Origin: Serripes groenlandicus
Taxonomy: Eukaryota; Mollusca; Bivalvia; Cardiida; Cardiidae
DNA: 64,000 bases
Direction: 5' to 3'
NCBI GenBank assembly: GCA_031761405.1
Contig: JASEVX010000011.1
Coordinates: forward strand, 32,786,140 to 32,850,139
Part shown: positions 1 to 12,169 of the stretch, piece after piece
How the letters are laid out: every line of letters begins with the position of its first letter
Numbering within the stretch: position 1 is the first letter of the stretch
Notes under the pieces: model-generated
What the model was told of the DNA's origin: nothing
The model's database searches: none
The model's input: only the letters and a program-made list of their open reading frames with translations
Program-made: the position numbers and the translations under genes

Positions 1-1310
1 TTCAAGTAGAGTTTATTCAGACACGCGGTTCACGAACACAATGGTCTGTATTCAAGTAGTGTTAATTCAGACATGCGGTTCACGAACACAGAAGTATTTA
101 TGCAGACATGCGGTTCACGAACACAGTGGTCTGTATTCAAGTAGTGTTTATTCAGACATGGGGTTCACGAACACAGTGGTCTGTATTCAAGTAGTGTTTA
201 TTCAGACATGGGTTCACGAACACAGTGGTCTGTATTCAAGTAGTATTTATTCAGACATGCGTTTCACGAACACAGTGGTCTGTATACAAGTAGTATTTGT
301 TCAGACATGCGGTTCACGGACACAGAAGTATTTATTCAGACATGCGGTTCACGAACACAGTGGTCTGTATTCAAGTAGTGTTTATTCAGACATGGGGTTC
401 ACGAACACAGTGGTCTGTATTCAAGTAGTGTTTATTCAGACATGGGTTCACGAACACAGTGGTCTGTATTCAAGTAGTATTTATTCAGACATGCGTTTCA
501 CGAACACAGTGGTCTGTATACAAGTAGTATTTATTCAGACATGCGGTTCACGAACACAGTGGTCTGTATTCAAGTAGTATTTACTCAGACATACGGTTCA
601 CGAACACAGTGGTCTGTATTCAAGTAGTATTTACTCAGACATACGGTTCACGAACACAGTGGTCTGTATTCAAGTAGTATTTATTCAGACATGCGGTTCA
701 CGAACAAAGTGGTCTGTATTCAGGAAGTGTTTATTCAGTGGTCTATATTCAAGTAGTATTTATTCAGACATACGGTTCACGAACACAGTGGTCTGTATTC
801 AAGTAGTGTTTATTCAGACATACGGTTCACGAACACAGTGGTCTGTATTCAAGTAGTGTTTATTCAGACATGCGGTTCATGAACACAGTGGTCTGTATTC
901 AAGTAATGTTTATTCGGACATGCGGTTCACGAACACAGTGGTCTGTATTCAAGTAGTATTTATTCAGACATGGGGTTCACGAACACAGTGGTCTGTATTC
1001 AAGTTGGGTTTATTCAGACATACGGTTCACGAACACAGTGTCTGTATTCAAGTAGTTTTTATTCAGACATGCGGTTCACGAACACAGTGGTCTGTATTAA
1101 AGTAGTGTTTATTCAGACATGGGGTTCACGAACACAGTGGTCTGTATTCAAGAAGTGTTTATTAAGACATGCGGTTCACGAACACAGTGGTCTGTATTCA
1201 AGTAGTGTTTATTCAGACATGCGGTTCACGAACACAGAAGTATTTATTCAGACATGCGGTTCACGAACACAGTGGTCTGTATTCAAGAAGTGTTTATTCA
1301 GTGGTCTGTA
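1..1310. repeat. 50-bp tandem minisatellite array
   Basis: About 26 head-to-tail copies of a unit near 50 bp (core ggttcacgaacacagtggtc followed by tgtattcaagtagtgttta). Some units are truncated (e.g. near 80-110, 730 and 1215-1240). The first 34-35 bases of the unit align with the 34-bp unit that follows, and the extra 15 bases look like a partial repeat of the same unit, so this is probably a derived higher-order form. Long open frames through it are an effect of the repeat and do not look like genes. Confidence 0.95.
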
Positions 1311-2820
1311 TTCAGAGTTACGGTACCTTACACATAAGTATGTATTCAGACTTACGGTACCTATAACACAGTGGCATGTATTTAGACTTGCAGTACCTAA
1401 CACTGGTATGTATTTAGAGGAACGGTACCTTACATAGTGGTATATATTCAGACTTGCGGTACCTAACGCAGTGGTATGTATTTAAAGGAACGGTACCTAA
1501 CACAGTGGTATGTATTCAGAATTACGGTACCCAACACAGTGGTATATATTCAGACTTGCGGTACCTAACATAGTGATATGTATTCAGACTTGCGGTACCT
1601 AACATAGTGTTATGTATTCAGATTTGCGGTACCTATAACATAGTAGTCTGATTAGGCTTATGGTACCTAACATAGTAGTTTGTATTCAGACTTACAATAC
1701 CTATAACACAGTAGTCTGTATTCAGAATTACAGTACCTATAACACAGTAGTCTGTATTCAGACTTACAGTACCTATAACATAGTAGTCTGTATTCAGACT
1801 TGCATGACCTAATATAGTGGTATGTATTCAGACTTACAGTACCTATAACATAGTAGTCTGTATTCAAACTTGCATGACCTAACATAGTGGTATGTATTCA
1901 GACTTACAGTACCTATAACACAGTGGTATGTATTCAGATTTGCATGACCTACGATAGTGGTATGTATTCAGACTTACGGTACCCAACATAGTGGTATATA
2001 TTCAGACTTGCGCTACCTAACATAGTGGTATATATTCAGACTTGCATGACCTGACATAGTGGTATGTATTCAGACTTACGGTACCTAACATAGTGATATG
2101 TATTTAGACTTGCGATACCTAACATAGTGGTATGTATTCAGACTTGCGGTACCTAACATAGTAGTCTGATTAGGCTTATGGTACCTAACATAGTAGTTTG
2201 TATAAGTCTAAATACATACTACTGTGTCAGGTACCGTAAGGCTGAACACATACCACTGTGTAAGGTACAATAAGTCTAAATGTATACCACTATGTTAGGT
2301 ACCGCAAGTCTGAATACATACCACTGTATAAGGTACAATAAGTCAAAATACATACATACTACTGTGTAAAGGAACCAGATGTCTAAATACATACTACTGT
2401 GTAAAGTACCAGAAGTCTGAATACATTCCAGTGTTAGCAACAATAAGTCTGAATACATACCACTATGTTAGGTACCGCAATTCTGAATAGATACCACTAT
2501 GTTATGTACCGCAAGTCTGAATACATACCACTGTGTTATATACTGCAAGTCGGAATATAAACATACCACTGTGTTATAAGTACGTAAGTCTGAATACATA
2601 CCACCGTTTTATAGGTACTGTAAGTCTGAATACCACTATGTTAGGTCATGCAAGTCTGAATACAGACTACTGTGTTATAGGTACTGTTAGTCTGAATACA
2701 TACAACTATGTTAGGTCATGCAAGTCTGAATACAGACTACTATGTTATAGGTACCTGTATTCAGACTTGCATGACCTAACATAGTGGTTATTCAGACTTA
2801 CAGTACCTATAACACAGTAG
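1311..2820. repeat. 34-bp tandem array, diverged, with an inverted block
   Basis: Diverged copies of a 34-bp unit (gtattcagacttgcggtacc + taacatagtggtat), many with an extra 'ta' giving 35-36 bp. From about 2205 to 2750 the units run in the reverse-complement orientation (e.g. aagtctgaatacataccac), and they return to forward orientation at about 2750-2815. The array is cut at about 2820 by a non-LTR retrotransposon and resumes at 5692. Confidence 0.93.
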
Positions 2821-5691
2821 TCTGTACATAACATATAAATGGAATAATGACCTGACTAATGATTTTCGAAGACAGTTAATTTGTAAATTGCCTACATTGA
2901 ATAAAATTACAACAAATATTGATACATCATCTCGTGATGGTATTAACCATGTTTTAAATGATTTTGTTGATGTTTTTAGAAGTGTGACTGACCCTTTATT
3001 TTCAAAAGAATGTATTAGGAAAAACACACCTAAGTTTGCCGCCACACATCGAAAAGCAGTATGGTTTGACAGCTTTTGTAGAGATTCAAAGCAGCGATAT
3101 ATCGAAGCTTTGAAACTGTACAATTGTTGTAAAACACAAATAAACAGAGAGAGAGCATGTGTTATCTCAAGCAAGCATATAAAAAGGCAGTACGTAACCG
3201 GAAAAATCTTTACTTTAAAGAGCAGTACAAATCTATAGAAAAACTTAAACATTCTCGTCCTAAGGATTTTTGGAATTTGTTTTGTAAAAAGAAAAAAACA
3301 TTGTCTAATGATATAACGATGGACGAATTTCATAAATATTTTTCAAAGCTTTTTGATGATATCAAACCTGTGGATGATTTATTTGGTGAACAATTTTGTA
3401 AAGGAAACGATTTTAACTCAGAAATTTGTAATTATGAAGAACTAGATCAGAACATATCTGTACAGGAGGTAGAATATACTATCAACAAGCTTAACAGAGA
3501 AAAAGCCATGGGAAAGGATTGCTTATTGAATTAATTTTTTATTGAAAGCAGTGATATTATCTCACACCACTTGGCAGATATTTTTAATGCTATTTTTAGG
3601 TCCGGTTTTTTCCCTGAACAGTGGGCGGAGGGAATTATTATCCCGTTACATAAAAAGAATGACACAAGCAACGTGAACAACTATCGTGGGATCACCCTTG
3701 TGAGTTGTTTATCTAAAATATTCACGGCCATTTTAAATAGACGACTGAGCTTATTTTGTGAAAACAATGATATTTTATCAGACGCTCAATTTGGGTTCAG
3801 ACCAAATCGCTCTACAACAGATGCATGCTTTGTCCTTAATTCAGTTATACAAAAAATGCTCTCTGAAAATAAACGTCTCTATGTTGCATTTGTTGATTTA
3901 AAAAAGGCATTTGATAGTGTTTATCGAAATGGGTTATGGCTTAAGTTGTTCAATTTGGGAGTTAAGGGTAAAATGTTACGAATCATTCGAGATATGTATG
4001 CTAAGGTTAAATCTTTTGTTAAAGTCAATAATACGACCTCCGGTTGCTTCTTTTCCCATGTTGGACTTAAACAAGGGGAAATACTCTCACCTCTACTTTT
4101 TGCCCTATTTGTAGACGATCTTGAACTATATTTGATGGGAAATAATTCGTCTGGATTGAATATTGGAGATATTAACATTTTACGTTTACTTTTTGCAGAC
4201 GACATGGCTGTTTTGAGTGACGATCCAGTAGATTTGCAAACTAGTTTAAATAATTTGTATAAATACTGTAACAAATGGGGATTGAAGGTTAACATTGACA
4301 AAACAAAAATCGTTGTATTTAGAAAAAGAGGTGGTTTAAGGGTTAATGAGTGTTGGACATATAACAACGCAAGCATAGAACTTGTAAACGATTTTAATTA
4401 TCTTGGTACAATATTTAATTATACTGGATCATTCATTTTAAACCAGAAAACATTAGCAGATAAAGGTTTAAAAGCGCTGAATATTTTACACAGCAAAGTT
4501 CGTTGTTTTGACTTTAATACTTTGACCTTATTCCAATTATATGATGCATTTGTAGGTTCTATCCTAGGTTTTTCTAGCGAAATTTGGGGATTCTCCAAGT
4601 CGAAGGAAATAGAGAGGATACATCTTAAGTTTTGTAAAAAGGTTTTAAGTGTTAAAAGATCTACTTGTAACTTTGCCATTTATTGTGAATTAGGCAGATA
4701 TCCATTATATATTAACAGATACGCGAGAATAATAAAATACTGGGGTAAACTTTTATCCTCAGATAACATTATAATGGTTACATTGTATCATTGGTCAGAA
4801 GAAAACATTGAAAAAGGAGCAAATAATTGGTGCAGAAAAGTGAAAAATCTCTTATTTCAATATGGTTTTGGATATATTTGGCTCAATCCAAATTCTGTGA
4901 ACCATCAGAATTTTCACAAGATTTTTAAACAAAGATTAATTGATGATTTTAAACAAACTTTACATAGTTATGTAAATAATAGCCGGATATTGTGCATCTA
5001 CAAATATATTAATAATGGTCCGATTATGGAAAATTATTTAAATATTTTACCTTATAAATGGAAAATCTACATTTCTAAATTTAGACTGTCTTCACATTCT
5101 CTAAGAATTGAAACAGGTAGATATGGAAATGAGAGGATAGAAAGACATGAGCGTTTATGTATTTTTTGTAATAAAAGCGAAATTGAGGACGAATTCCATT
5201 TTCTTCTAGTGTGTCCGTCATACTCAGATATTAGAGCTATCCACTTTAAGCGTTATTTCACCATTCGTCCAAACATGTACAAATTTATTAAATTACTAAA
5301 CAGCAATAATAAGAAAAAACTGTTACACCTTGCAAAATATATCAAGGAAGCCTTTACCCGGAGAAGTAGTTTAATTAATAATATTCTTTAACAATTGATA
5401 ATGTAAGATAAACTTAAGACTTAAGAGAATACTCCTATTACACCAAGGAGGTCAAGCGAATTGACTTAACTTGTGGAAATACTTTCCTACTATTATTATT
5501 TTCATATTTGCTTTTATAATTATTATTTAGTTTTTATTTTCTTCTATTTTGAATGATAAACATTCGTTTTTGTGTATATTTCATGTATTTGTAATTAATA
5601 ATATGTTTTTTTTGTATTGTATATAGTAATATGATGTGTTGTTTGACTAGAAACTATGTAGTTTACGTCATTAAAATTATCTATCTATCTG
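2821..5691 (+). mobile_element. 5'-truncated non-LTR retrotransposon (LINE) inside the satellite
   Basis: A unique 2.87-kb block interrupts the 34-bp satellite. It holds the C-terminal part of an endonuclease/reverse transcriptase polyprotein (see 2888-5391), an AT-rich 3' region of about 290 bp, and a terminal ctatctatct microsatellite tail at about 5675-5690, which is typical of LINE 3' ends. Satellite resumes directly after the tail. The endonuclease domain is missing, as expected for a 5'-truncated copy. The clade is not settled; the layout suits the jockey/I/CR1 group. No convincing target duplication can be seen because the target is repetitive. Confidence 0.9.
2888..5391 (+). pseudogene. 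LINE ORF2 remnant: reverse transcriptase, one frameshift and one nonsense codon
   Basis: The reading starts in the endonuclease-RT linker (WFDSFCRDSKQRY at about 3064), shifts frame at about 3150-3160 and is then open to 5391 except for one TAA at 3532-3534, where the downstream frame continues unchanged. The RT domain shows the GIIIPLHKK block (about 3630), NYRGITLVS (about 3690), FGFRPNRSTTDACF (about 3790), AFVDLKKAFDSV (about 3890), GLKQGEILSPLLF (about 4065) and the catalytic LLFADDMAV (about 4187). A C-terminal zinc-finger-like segment (CIFCNKSEIEDEFHFLLVC, about 5160-5215) is typical of these LINEs. Only two disabling lesions in about 830 codons points to a fairly recent insertion. No separate ORF1 is present. 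It would have encoded target-primed reverse transcription functions; this copy cannot make a full protein. Confidence 0.93.
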
Positions 5692-8000
5692 TATTAACAC
5701 TTGCGGTACCCAACATAGTGGTATGTATTCAGACTTGCAGTACCTAACATAGTGGTATGTATTCAGACTTATTGTTGCTAACACTGGAATGTATTCAGAC
5801 TTCTGGTACTTTACACAGTAGTATGTATTTAGACTCCTCGTTCCTTTACACAGTAGTATATATTTAGACTTATTGTACCTTACACAGTGGTATGTGTTCA
5901 GCCTTACGGTACCTGACACAGTAGTATGTATTCAGACTTACAGTACCTAAAACAGTAATATGTATTCAGACGTATGGTACCTAATACAGTGGTATGCATT
6001 TAGACTTACGGTACCTAAAACAGTAGTATATATTCAGACTTGCGGTACCTAACGCAGTGGTGTGTATTCAGACTTATGATACCTAACACAGTGGTATGTA
6101 TTCAGACTTGCGGTACCCAACACAGTGGTATGTATTCAGACTTGCGGTACCTTACAGTGCTATGTATTCAGAATTGCGGTACCTAACACAGTGGTATGTA
6201 TTAAGACTTGCGGTACCTAACATAGCTGTATGTATTCAGACTTGCGGTACCTAACACAGTGGTATGTATTAAGACTTACGGTACCTAACATAGCTGTATG
6301 TATTCAGACTTGCGGTACCTAGCACAGTGGTATGTATTAAGACTTGCGGTACCTAACATAGCTGTATGTATTAAGACTTGCGGTACCTAACATAGCTGTA
6401 TGTATTCAGACTTGCGGTACCTAACATAGTGGTATATATTCAGACTTGCGGTACCTATCACATTGGTATGTATTCAAATTTACAGTACCTAACACAATGG
6501 TTTGTATTCAGGCTTACGGTACCTAACATAGTGGTATGTATTCAGACTTGCGGTACCTAAAATAGTGGTTTGTATTCAGACTTGCGGTACCTAACACAGT
6601 GGTATGTATTAAGACTTGCGGTACCTAACATAGCTGTATGTATTCAGACTTGCGGTACCTAACACAGTGGTATATATTCAGACTTGCGGTACCTAACATA
6701 GTGGTATGTATTGAGACTTGCGGTACCTAACAGAGTGGTATGTATTCAGACTTGCGGTACCTAACATAGTGGTATGTATTCAGACTTGCGGTACCTAACA
6801 TAGTGGTATGTATTGAGACTTGCGGTACCTTACATAGTGGTATGTATTCAGACTTACGGTACCTAACATAGTGGTATATATTCAGACTTGCGGTACCTAT
6901 CACATTGGTATGTATTCAAATTTACAGTACCTAACACAATGGTTTGTATTCAGACTTGCGGTACCTTACATAGTGGTATATATTCAGACTTGCGGTACCT
7001 AACATAGTGGTATATATTCAGACTTGCGGTACCTAACATAGTGGTATGTATTCAGACTTGCGGTACCTAACATAGTGGTATATATTCAGACTTGCGGTAC
7101 CTAACATAGTGGTATGTATTCAGACTTGCGGTACCTAACACAGTGGTATGTATTCAGACTTGCGGTACCTAACACAGTGGTATGTATTCAGACTTGCGGT
7201 ACCTTACATAGTGGTATGTATTCAGACTTGCGGTACCTAACATAGTGGTATGTATTCAGATTTGCGATACCTAACACAGTGGTATGTATTCAGACTTGCG
7301 GTACCTAACACAGTGGTATGTATTCAGACTTGCGGTACCTAACACAGTGGTATGTATTCAGACTTGCGGTACCTAACACAGTGGTATGTATTCAGACTTG
7401 CGGTACCTAACATAGTGGTATGTATTCAGACTTGCGGTACCTAACATAGTGGTATGTATTCAGACTTGCGGTACCTTGCATAGTGGTATGTATTCAGACT
7501 TGCGGTACCTAACATAGTGGTATGTATTCAGACTTACGGTACCTTACACAGTGGTATGTATTCGGACTTGCGGTACCTAGCATAGTGGTATGTATTCAGA
7601 CTTGCGGTACCTAACATAGTGGTATGTATTCAGACTTGCGGTACCTAACATAGTGGTATGTATTCAGACTTGCGGTTCCTAACATAGTGGTATGTATTCA
7701 GACTTGCGGTACCTAACACAGTGGTATGTATTCAGACTTGCGGTACCTAACATAGTGGTATGTATTCAGACTTGCGGTACCTAACACAGTGGTATGTATT
7801 CAGACTTGCGGTACATAACATAGTGGTATGTATGTATTCAGACTTACGGTACCTAACACAGTGGTATGTATTCAGACTTGCGGTACCTAACATAGTGGTA
7901 TGTATTCAGACTTGCGGTACCTAACATAGTGGTATGTATTCAGACTTACGGTACCTAACACAGTCGTATGTATTCAGACTTGCGGTACCTTACTTAGTGG
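5692..8000. repeat. 34-bp tandem satellite array (flanking segment A)
   Basis: About 67 head-to-tail units of the 34-bp repeat, each carrying a GGTACC. Units at 5692-6100 are diverged; those at about 6500-7990 are highly homogeneous, differing mainly at acata/acaca and ttgcgg/ttacgg. The diverged leader (gtattaacacttgcgg, later a tattgttgctaacactgg variant) recurs at about 17935-18320, so the array belongs to the same duplication as segments A and B. The junction with unique DNA (gtggttcggggatataaag) is the same at 8000 and 22194. Confidence 0.96.
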
Positions 8001-8284
8001 TTCGGGGATATAAAGTATTGTGAATGTGATACGTATGTATATAAGAATCTGATTTATATTTTCAAACGCTTTCTTCTGATATTTTCAATAACCACCAATG
8101 TATTCGAATACTGTTTATACAAAGCACCACTCACTCTTTAAATCATGTTGTTTGGTAAATAGAATAGATAAGCTACACATGCCATCTCATCTCGGTCGAA
8201 GCAGCTTTACATTTGCGATTTCATTAAAGATTTTGGTATTCATATTTATTCGATCAAGTTAGTCACAATGTATTATATCTTCCC

Positions 8285-8690
8285 TTCCCTCATGTAAACG
8301 CTTTTAGACGCCTATGGAGATGACAACTTTTTAAAACATTTTGACAAAAGGAGAAAATGCTAATAATGAGCAGTTACTCCTTTTGGCGAAACGTTTTCAA
8401 CTCTAGTCAATTATTTCTTTTCCATTTACAGAATTAATTAACTCGTTCAGCGCCAAAGGCAATTTTGAGGTTTTTGCAAACAATACAGATTCAGGCGAGT
8501 CAGGTCGTAACGAGCTGTCTCACCTGAAATCAGCATTATTACAAGAGAGATGGAAACGCCCGATTTTGAACATGGAAGAGTCTACTTTAAACAATTCGGC
8601 GCTGAAAGAGTTAATAGTATTGCCTGGATGTTTTTAATGTCGTCTGCTATACATGTATATATGTGTTGTATGTGGGAAAGGGTTAACTAC
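8285..8690. mobile_element. Relic of the TTAA/CCCTTTCCC MITE, interrupted
   Basis: The left half (cccttccctcatgtaaacgc, then aaaacattttgacaaaagga with the central gagaaaatgctaataatgagc hairpin) and the right half (gtcgtctgct ... tatgtgggaaagggttaact at 8640-8690) belong to the family that fills 44-63 kb. The right half is displaced by a second element at 8438-8614. The equivalent relic in segment B is at about 22485-22925, so both insertions predate the duplication. Confidence 0.8.
8438..8614. mobile_element. Second TTAA-flanked MITE family, nested
   Basis: Termini TTAActcgttcagcgccaaa and ttcggcgctgaaagagTTAA are imperfect inverted repeats bounded by TTAA on both sides. The element sits inside an older TTAA-type MITE. 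The copy in segment B is 22635-22848 and has about 36 extra bases in the middle. The TTAA boundaries suggest piggyBac-type mobilisation; no transposase is encoded. Confidence 0.8.
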
Positions 8691-8854
8691 TATAACGGAG
8701 TGTCTCCTTTTTTGCTACCACGTATTGAAATAAATAAAACAATAGTCAGTTTATCACACATATACTGTTTCCATTGGCTTTTTAAAATCTTTATTAAAAT
8801 TATATGCGAAATAAATCAATAGAGTAATGATATATAAACCTGAAACTACATAAT

Positions 8855-9095
8855 TGAGCTGTCCCAGGAGAAAACCAACAGTGCAGCCTCTGCAGTCCAC
8901 GCAGACTGATCCGGGCCGACACATTCCGTCACGGGGGGGGGGGGGGGGGGATAGAGGCATAGATTAATGAAATCCACAGAAGGCGAAAAGTGTCTATCCG
9001 GGTTAGCCTGCGCTGCATTCTTAGGCTGATTCGGGTCGATACTTTACACAGAGTCCACGCTGTTGGTTTTCTCGCGGGACGGCTCATATCAATAT
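8855..9095. mobile_element. Inverted-repeat MITE with internal G-tract
   Basis: Arms (gagctgtcccaggagaaaac near 8855; gttttctcgcgggacggctc near 9068) are reverse complements with few mismatches. The interior holds a 17-18 bp poly-G run at about 8935-8951 (longer in segment B at about 23164-23182) and short inverted segments around gcagactgatccgg. The same family appears at 23090-23325 and 59885-60122; partial copies follow at 9110-9165 and 11215-11325. Confidence 0.75.
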
Positions 9096-9230
9096 ATCTG
9101 CGTAATGTATCGACCAGATCAGCGTGCGCTGTCCGCGCAGACTGATCCGGCCGACACATTCCGTCTTAGGGGGATAGATGTATACAGTAGTTATTCCTGA
9201 AACAGAAAATCCACAGGCATGTGGCACTAT

Positions 9231-10242
9231 TTATGAAGATTTGCAGGAATTGCGTCCCTTTCCCAGGCCTTCGATTAAGTCAAAAATCGATAATTGAGTT
9301 GTGGCCCTTCGGTTACGCTCCTATATTTGTATTTATCGATTATTTGTAAACAGATTTAATGACGTATTCGATTTCATACTAAGCCCGCAGGTGATCTTAA
9401 CATTACTCTGCTCGATATCTGTATATCGATTATTTGCAAACATTTATTTGTCGGACAAGACTCTGGCTAATCAGTCTTTAACACTTGGTAATTGGTAACG
9501 GCGGTTTTTATATACTGTCATAATAACATATTACTTAAATCTCTTTGTTGTAAAAACAATTGTCATTATCAAGACACATGCAAATGGACACTTCAAATTC
9601 ACAGGTGACAAGTTGTTTAATTAGTCATTGCTTTAATTTATTTTTTTCCATGCACTGTTAAATTGTTCTTTTCCTAATACGTTTTGTAATCATATTAGGT
9701 CTTTGAATATATAAAAGCTGGAACAAGTTCATTTTCGCATTCGCACCCCACCCACCTATCTACATACACGACATTAGTAAGCGATCAAAATAGATCTAGT
9801 CATTACCAGATACAGTCGAGCCTCGTTAAATCGGACGCCGTTAATCCGGAAAATTCGCGATCCGGACATAAAATTCATTTTTACATTTTTAGGCGTTTTC
9901 TGCATTTTTAAATGAAATTGGAAGTATCAAGACATAAACATATTTGTTTGAAATTTGTATGACTAAAAAGAATTAAAAATAGACTCTCCGATTATAACTT
10001 ATAAAATTTCCTTAGAAAATAGGAAATACGGTAAAAATGGACTTAAAAATAAAAAATTCGCGATTTTCCAATAATTTACATGGAATAAAGAAGGAATGCA
10101 TGTTGTCTATTAAAATCAAAAATGGAAGTATCAGGCAGTTAATCTATTTTTTATATCTTTACATTAAATGAAAGCAGATATATTGACCTTATAGAAAAAA
10201 ACTTATAATATATTGTCATCAAAAAAATTAATGACTTTATAT
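9231..10242. other. Segment A-specific DNA, mostly unrecognised
   Basis: This sequence is missing from segment B, where ccacagg joins directly to atacgtacag. I see no supported gene. At about 9811-9850 the sequence (acagtcgagcctcgttaaat...ggac) looks like one terminus of a pogo/Tigger-type Tc1-mariner element, but no matching right end was found. The rest is AT-rich DNA without an evident reading frame. Confidence 0.5.
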
Positions 10243-11067
10243 TAGGGATGGCAACGGTTACCGATATTACTAACCGGTTACTCGTACAATTCTGTAACCG
10301 GTTACCCGGTTAACCGTATAGATTCATAGACAATAACTATCCACTGTTTTAGTCGAATATGGTTGCGCATGTTACTGGTTCCACCAGTCCAAGACAGTTC
10401 ATTACCACACAAACTGCACTTGACTTTGTTATCATCAGCACAGCGTTTGAAATAATTCCAGACAAAGGATGTAGCAGGCGGCTTTATGGCAACATATTCT
10501 GTAGATCTTTTTTAACGAAGTGACTGTTATTCGATTTATAATATGTCGAATGAAAAAGGTACATAGCTGCATATCTTTAAATACCAAATAAGGGGAAAAT
10601 GTGTTACACACTTCAAATTACTCTTTAAATCTTCTAATCGTGTTGGTAAATAATAATTTACAAAAACAACAATTCAAATGTATCGCACTCACTCCAATTA
10701 GTTGTATTATCAAAACAAACGCCGAATATAATTAATTAATTTCTGCCTTTATTAGACATTAAACCTTTTTTAAAAGAAACAAAGCGTCCTTTAATTGAAA
10801 ATTATTCGATTAACACTTCACAAACAAACGATCATCAATACAATATTGAGTGCGGCTGTTATCGTAATGTAAACACTGGCCGATCGAGGTGTGAATAATT
10901 AACCTCTCATGTCATTTACGTCTGACAAATTGATAAGAACAAAAGGTGAAACACAACTGTGTATATATTTTATCTTTTCTTCCGAGTACTCGGTTACCGA
11001 AATTACTAACCGATTAATCGGAAAACATACGGTTAACCGGGTAACCGATTAATCGTTGCCATCCCTA
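10243..11067. mobile_element. Non-autonomous hAT transposon, 825 bp, with 8-bp TSD
   Basis: Termini TAGGGATGGCAACGGTTA and its inverted match (cgttgccatccctA) are flanked by the direct repeat CTTTATAT at 10235-10242 and 11068-11075. An 8-bp duplication and a TAGGG terminus are hAT hallmarks. The termini are rich in internally repeated accggtta motifs that extend the inverted repeat. A BED-type zinc-finger fragment remains on the minus strand near the left end; the RNase H-like transposase domain is gone. Confidence 0.9.
10320..10506 (-). pseudogene. BED zinc-finger fragment of a hAT transposase
   Basis: Minus-strand reading through about 10505-10345 gives a segment containing SFVWNYFKR, VKCSLCGNELSW, TGGTSN and MRNHIRLK. 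This is the Cys-x2-Cys ... His-x3-x-like layout of the BED finger used by hAT transposases to bind DNA. It lies inside the 825-bp hAT element and has no long downstream ORF, so it is a remnant rather than a host ZBED gene. Confidence 0.75.
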
Positions 11068-11402
11068 CTTTATATCAATTTTAAAGATCTGTCCCTATAT
11101 AAATCCATATAGCCTAAATACCAGGTCAGAAAAGGTTAGTGTAAATTGTATCGATTTCAAGGGGAGTAACTCTCTCGATTAAGCCAGTCACTTTACCAAA
11201 ATAGTGTAGTATGATACGTACAGTGTCGGTCCAGGTAGGCCCGTGTGGCATGCTTAAGCTGATCCGGGGCGATACTTTACACAGAGTCCACAATGTTGGT
11301 TTTCTCGCGTGACGGCTCATATTAATCCAACTTGATGACATAAGATCGAGCACAGTCGATTATGACATTCAGCAGTCAATTGCGTTATTGTGAGACGAAA
11401 TC

Positions 11403-11700
11403 TATTGATTGATTGATTGGGGTTTAACGCCGTTTTTAACAATTTCTCAGTTATATCACGGCGGCCAGTTCACCTACTCATGCATTTCCTGGTTTTCTCA
11501 CACCAGTACTCCACACAACAATCTTCCCAAGCAACTGACTGCTTTTCCACATAGACTTAGCCCATTGGTCGAAGACGAATGACGCATGTCGGATTGACTT
11601 TTGTCAATCGTCGGAAAGAAAGTTGGCCGAGCCGGGATTCGAACTCACAACCCCTGGATTGACAGCCCGCGTCGCTACCGACTGAGCTACTGGGGCTCGG
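11403..11700 (-). mobile_element. tRNA-derived SINE (minus), segment A
   Basis: Read on the minus strand: a tRNA-like head with an A-box-like stretch (agctcagtcggtagcgac) and a B box (gagttcgaatcccgg), a body of about 200 bp, and a 3' domain (ataactgagaaattgttaaa then aacggcgttaaaccccaatc) ending in an ATCA-type microsatellite. The 3' domain resembles the conserved tails of molluscan V-SINE-like families such as RUDI, but this assignment is tentative. The same copy is at 23638-23945, and a separate insertion of the family is at 43021-43332. Confidence 0.85.
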
Positions 11701-11870
11701 CGAGACGAGGGTTTAGGGTTCGATCCTCAGTTGCTGCACGGCGATCATGGTGGAGTGCAATGGGCAAGACATATTTCCCAGCCAAATACTGGTTTGTTTA
11801 CCCAGGAATCATTAATAGGTACACCATAGTAATATAACTGAACTAATGATGAAAACGGCGTAAAACCTAA
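11700..11870 (+). mobile_element. SINE (plus), head-to-head with the previous SINE
   Basis: A B-box-like gggttcgatcctcagttgc is followed by the family body (atggtggagtgcaatgggca, ttactggtttgtttaccc) and a tail (gatgaaaacggcgtaaaacc). The segment B copy at 23946-24145 keeps more of the head (gaagatttggaacttggcgt). The same family recurs at 58895-59140. It abuts the minus-strand SINE at its 5' head. Confidence 0.75.
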
Positions 11871-12169
11871 ATAAAAATATCCGACGTGCGAGAGCGGTTT
11901 TAACTTTTAAGGCATTGCGGTTTGCAAGAACTACTATAATTTACTAGAACCGGCTGTTTGTCTAATTTCGATCAAACAAAAGGTGTTCAGTACAATAACG
12001 AAGCTCTTTTTTAAATATATGTTTTAGATAACTTAAAATGGCAGAATACGGGTTTGTTAACTATGTTTCATTTTATGTTCCGTCATGAGCTTTCCGACGT
12101 GCGACATCGGAACTACGGCAAAGCGAGATCGGCTGGATAGATTTTATTTCAATTCGGTAAATGGTTAAA

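Noticed and set aside
41..1437. Long open frames (up to 178 codons) at the left edge
   Set aside because: They read only through the 50-bp satellite; the peptide repeats with the DNA unit and starts and stops follow unit indels.
1..8000. Regular short repeats suggesting a CRISPR array
   Set aside because: Units are contiguous with no unique spacers, and the context is eukaryotic.
8929..9180. Proline-rich minus-strand frames (PPPPPP)
   Set aside because: Produced by the poly-G run in a non-coding MITE.
9301..9498. 65-codon frame in the segment A-specific region
   Set aside because: No domain, and the region is absent in segment B.
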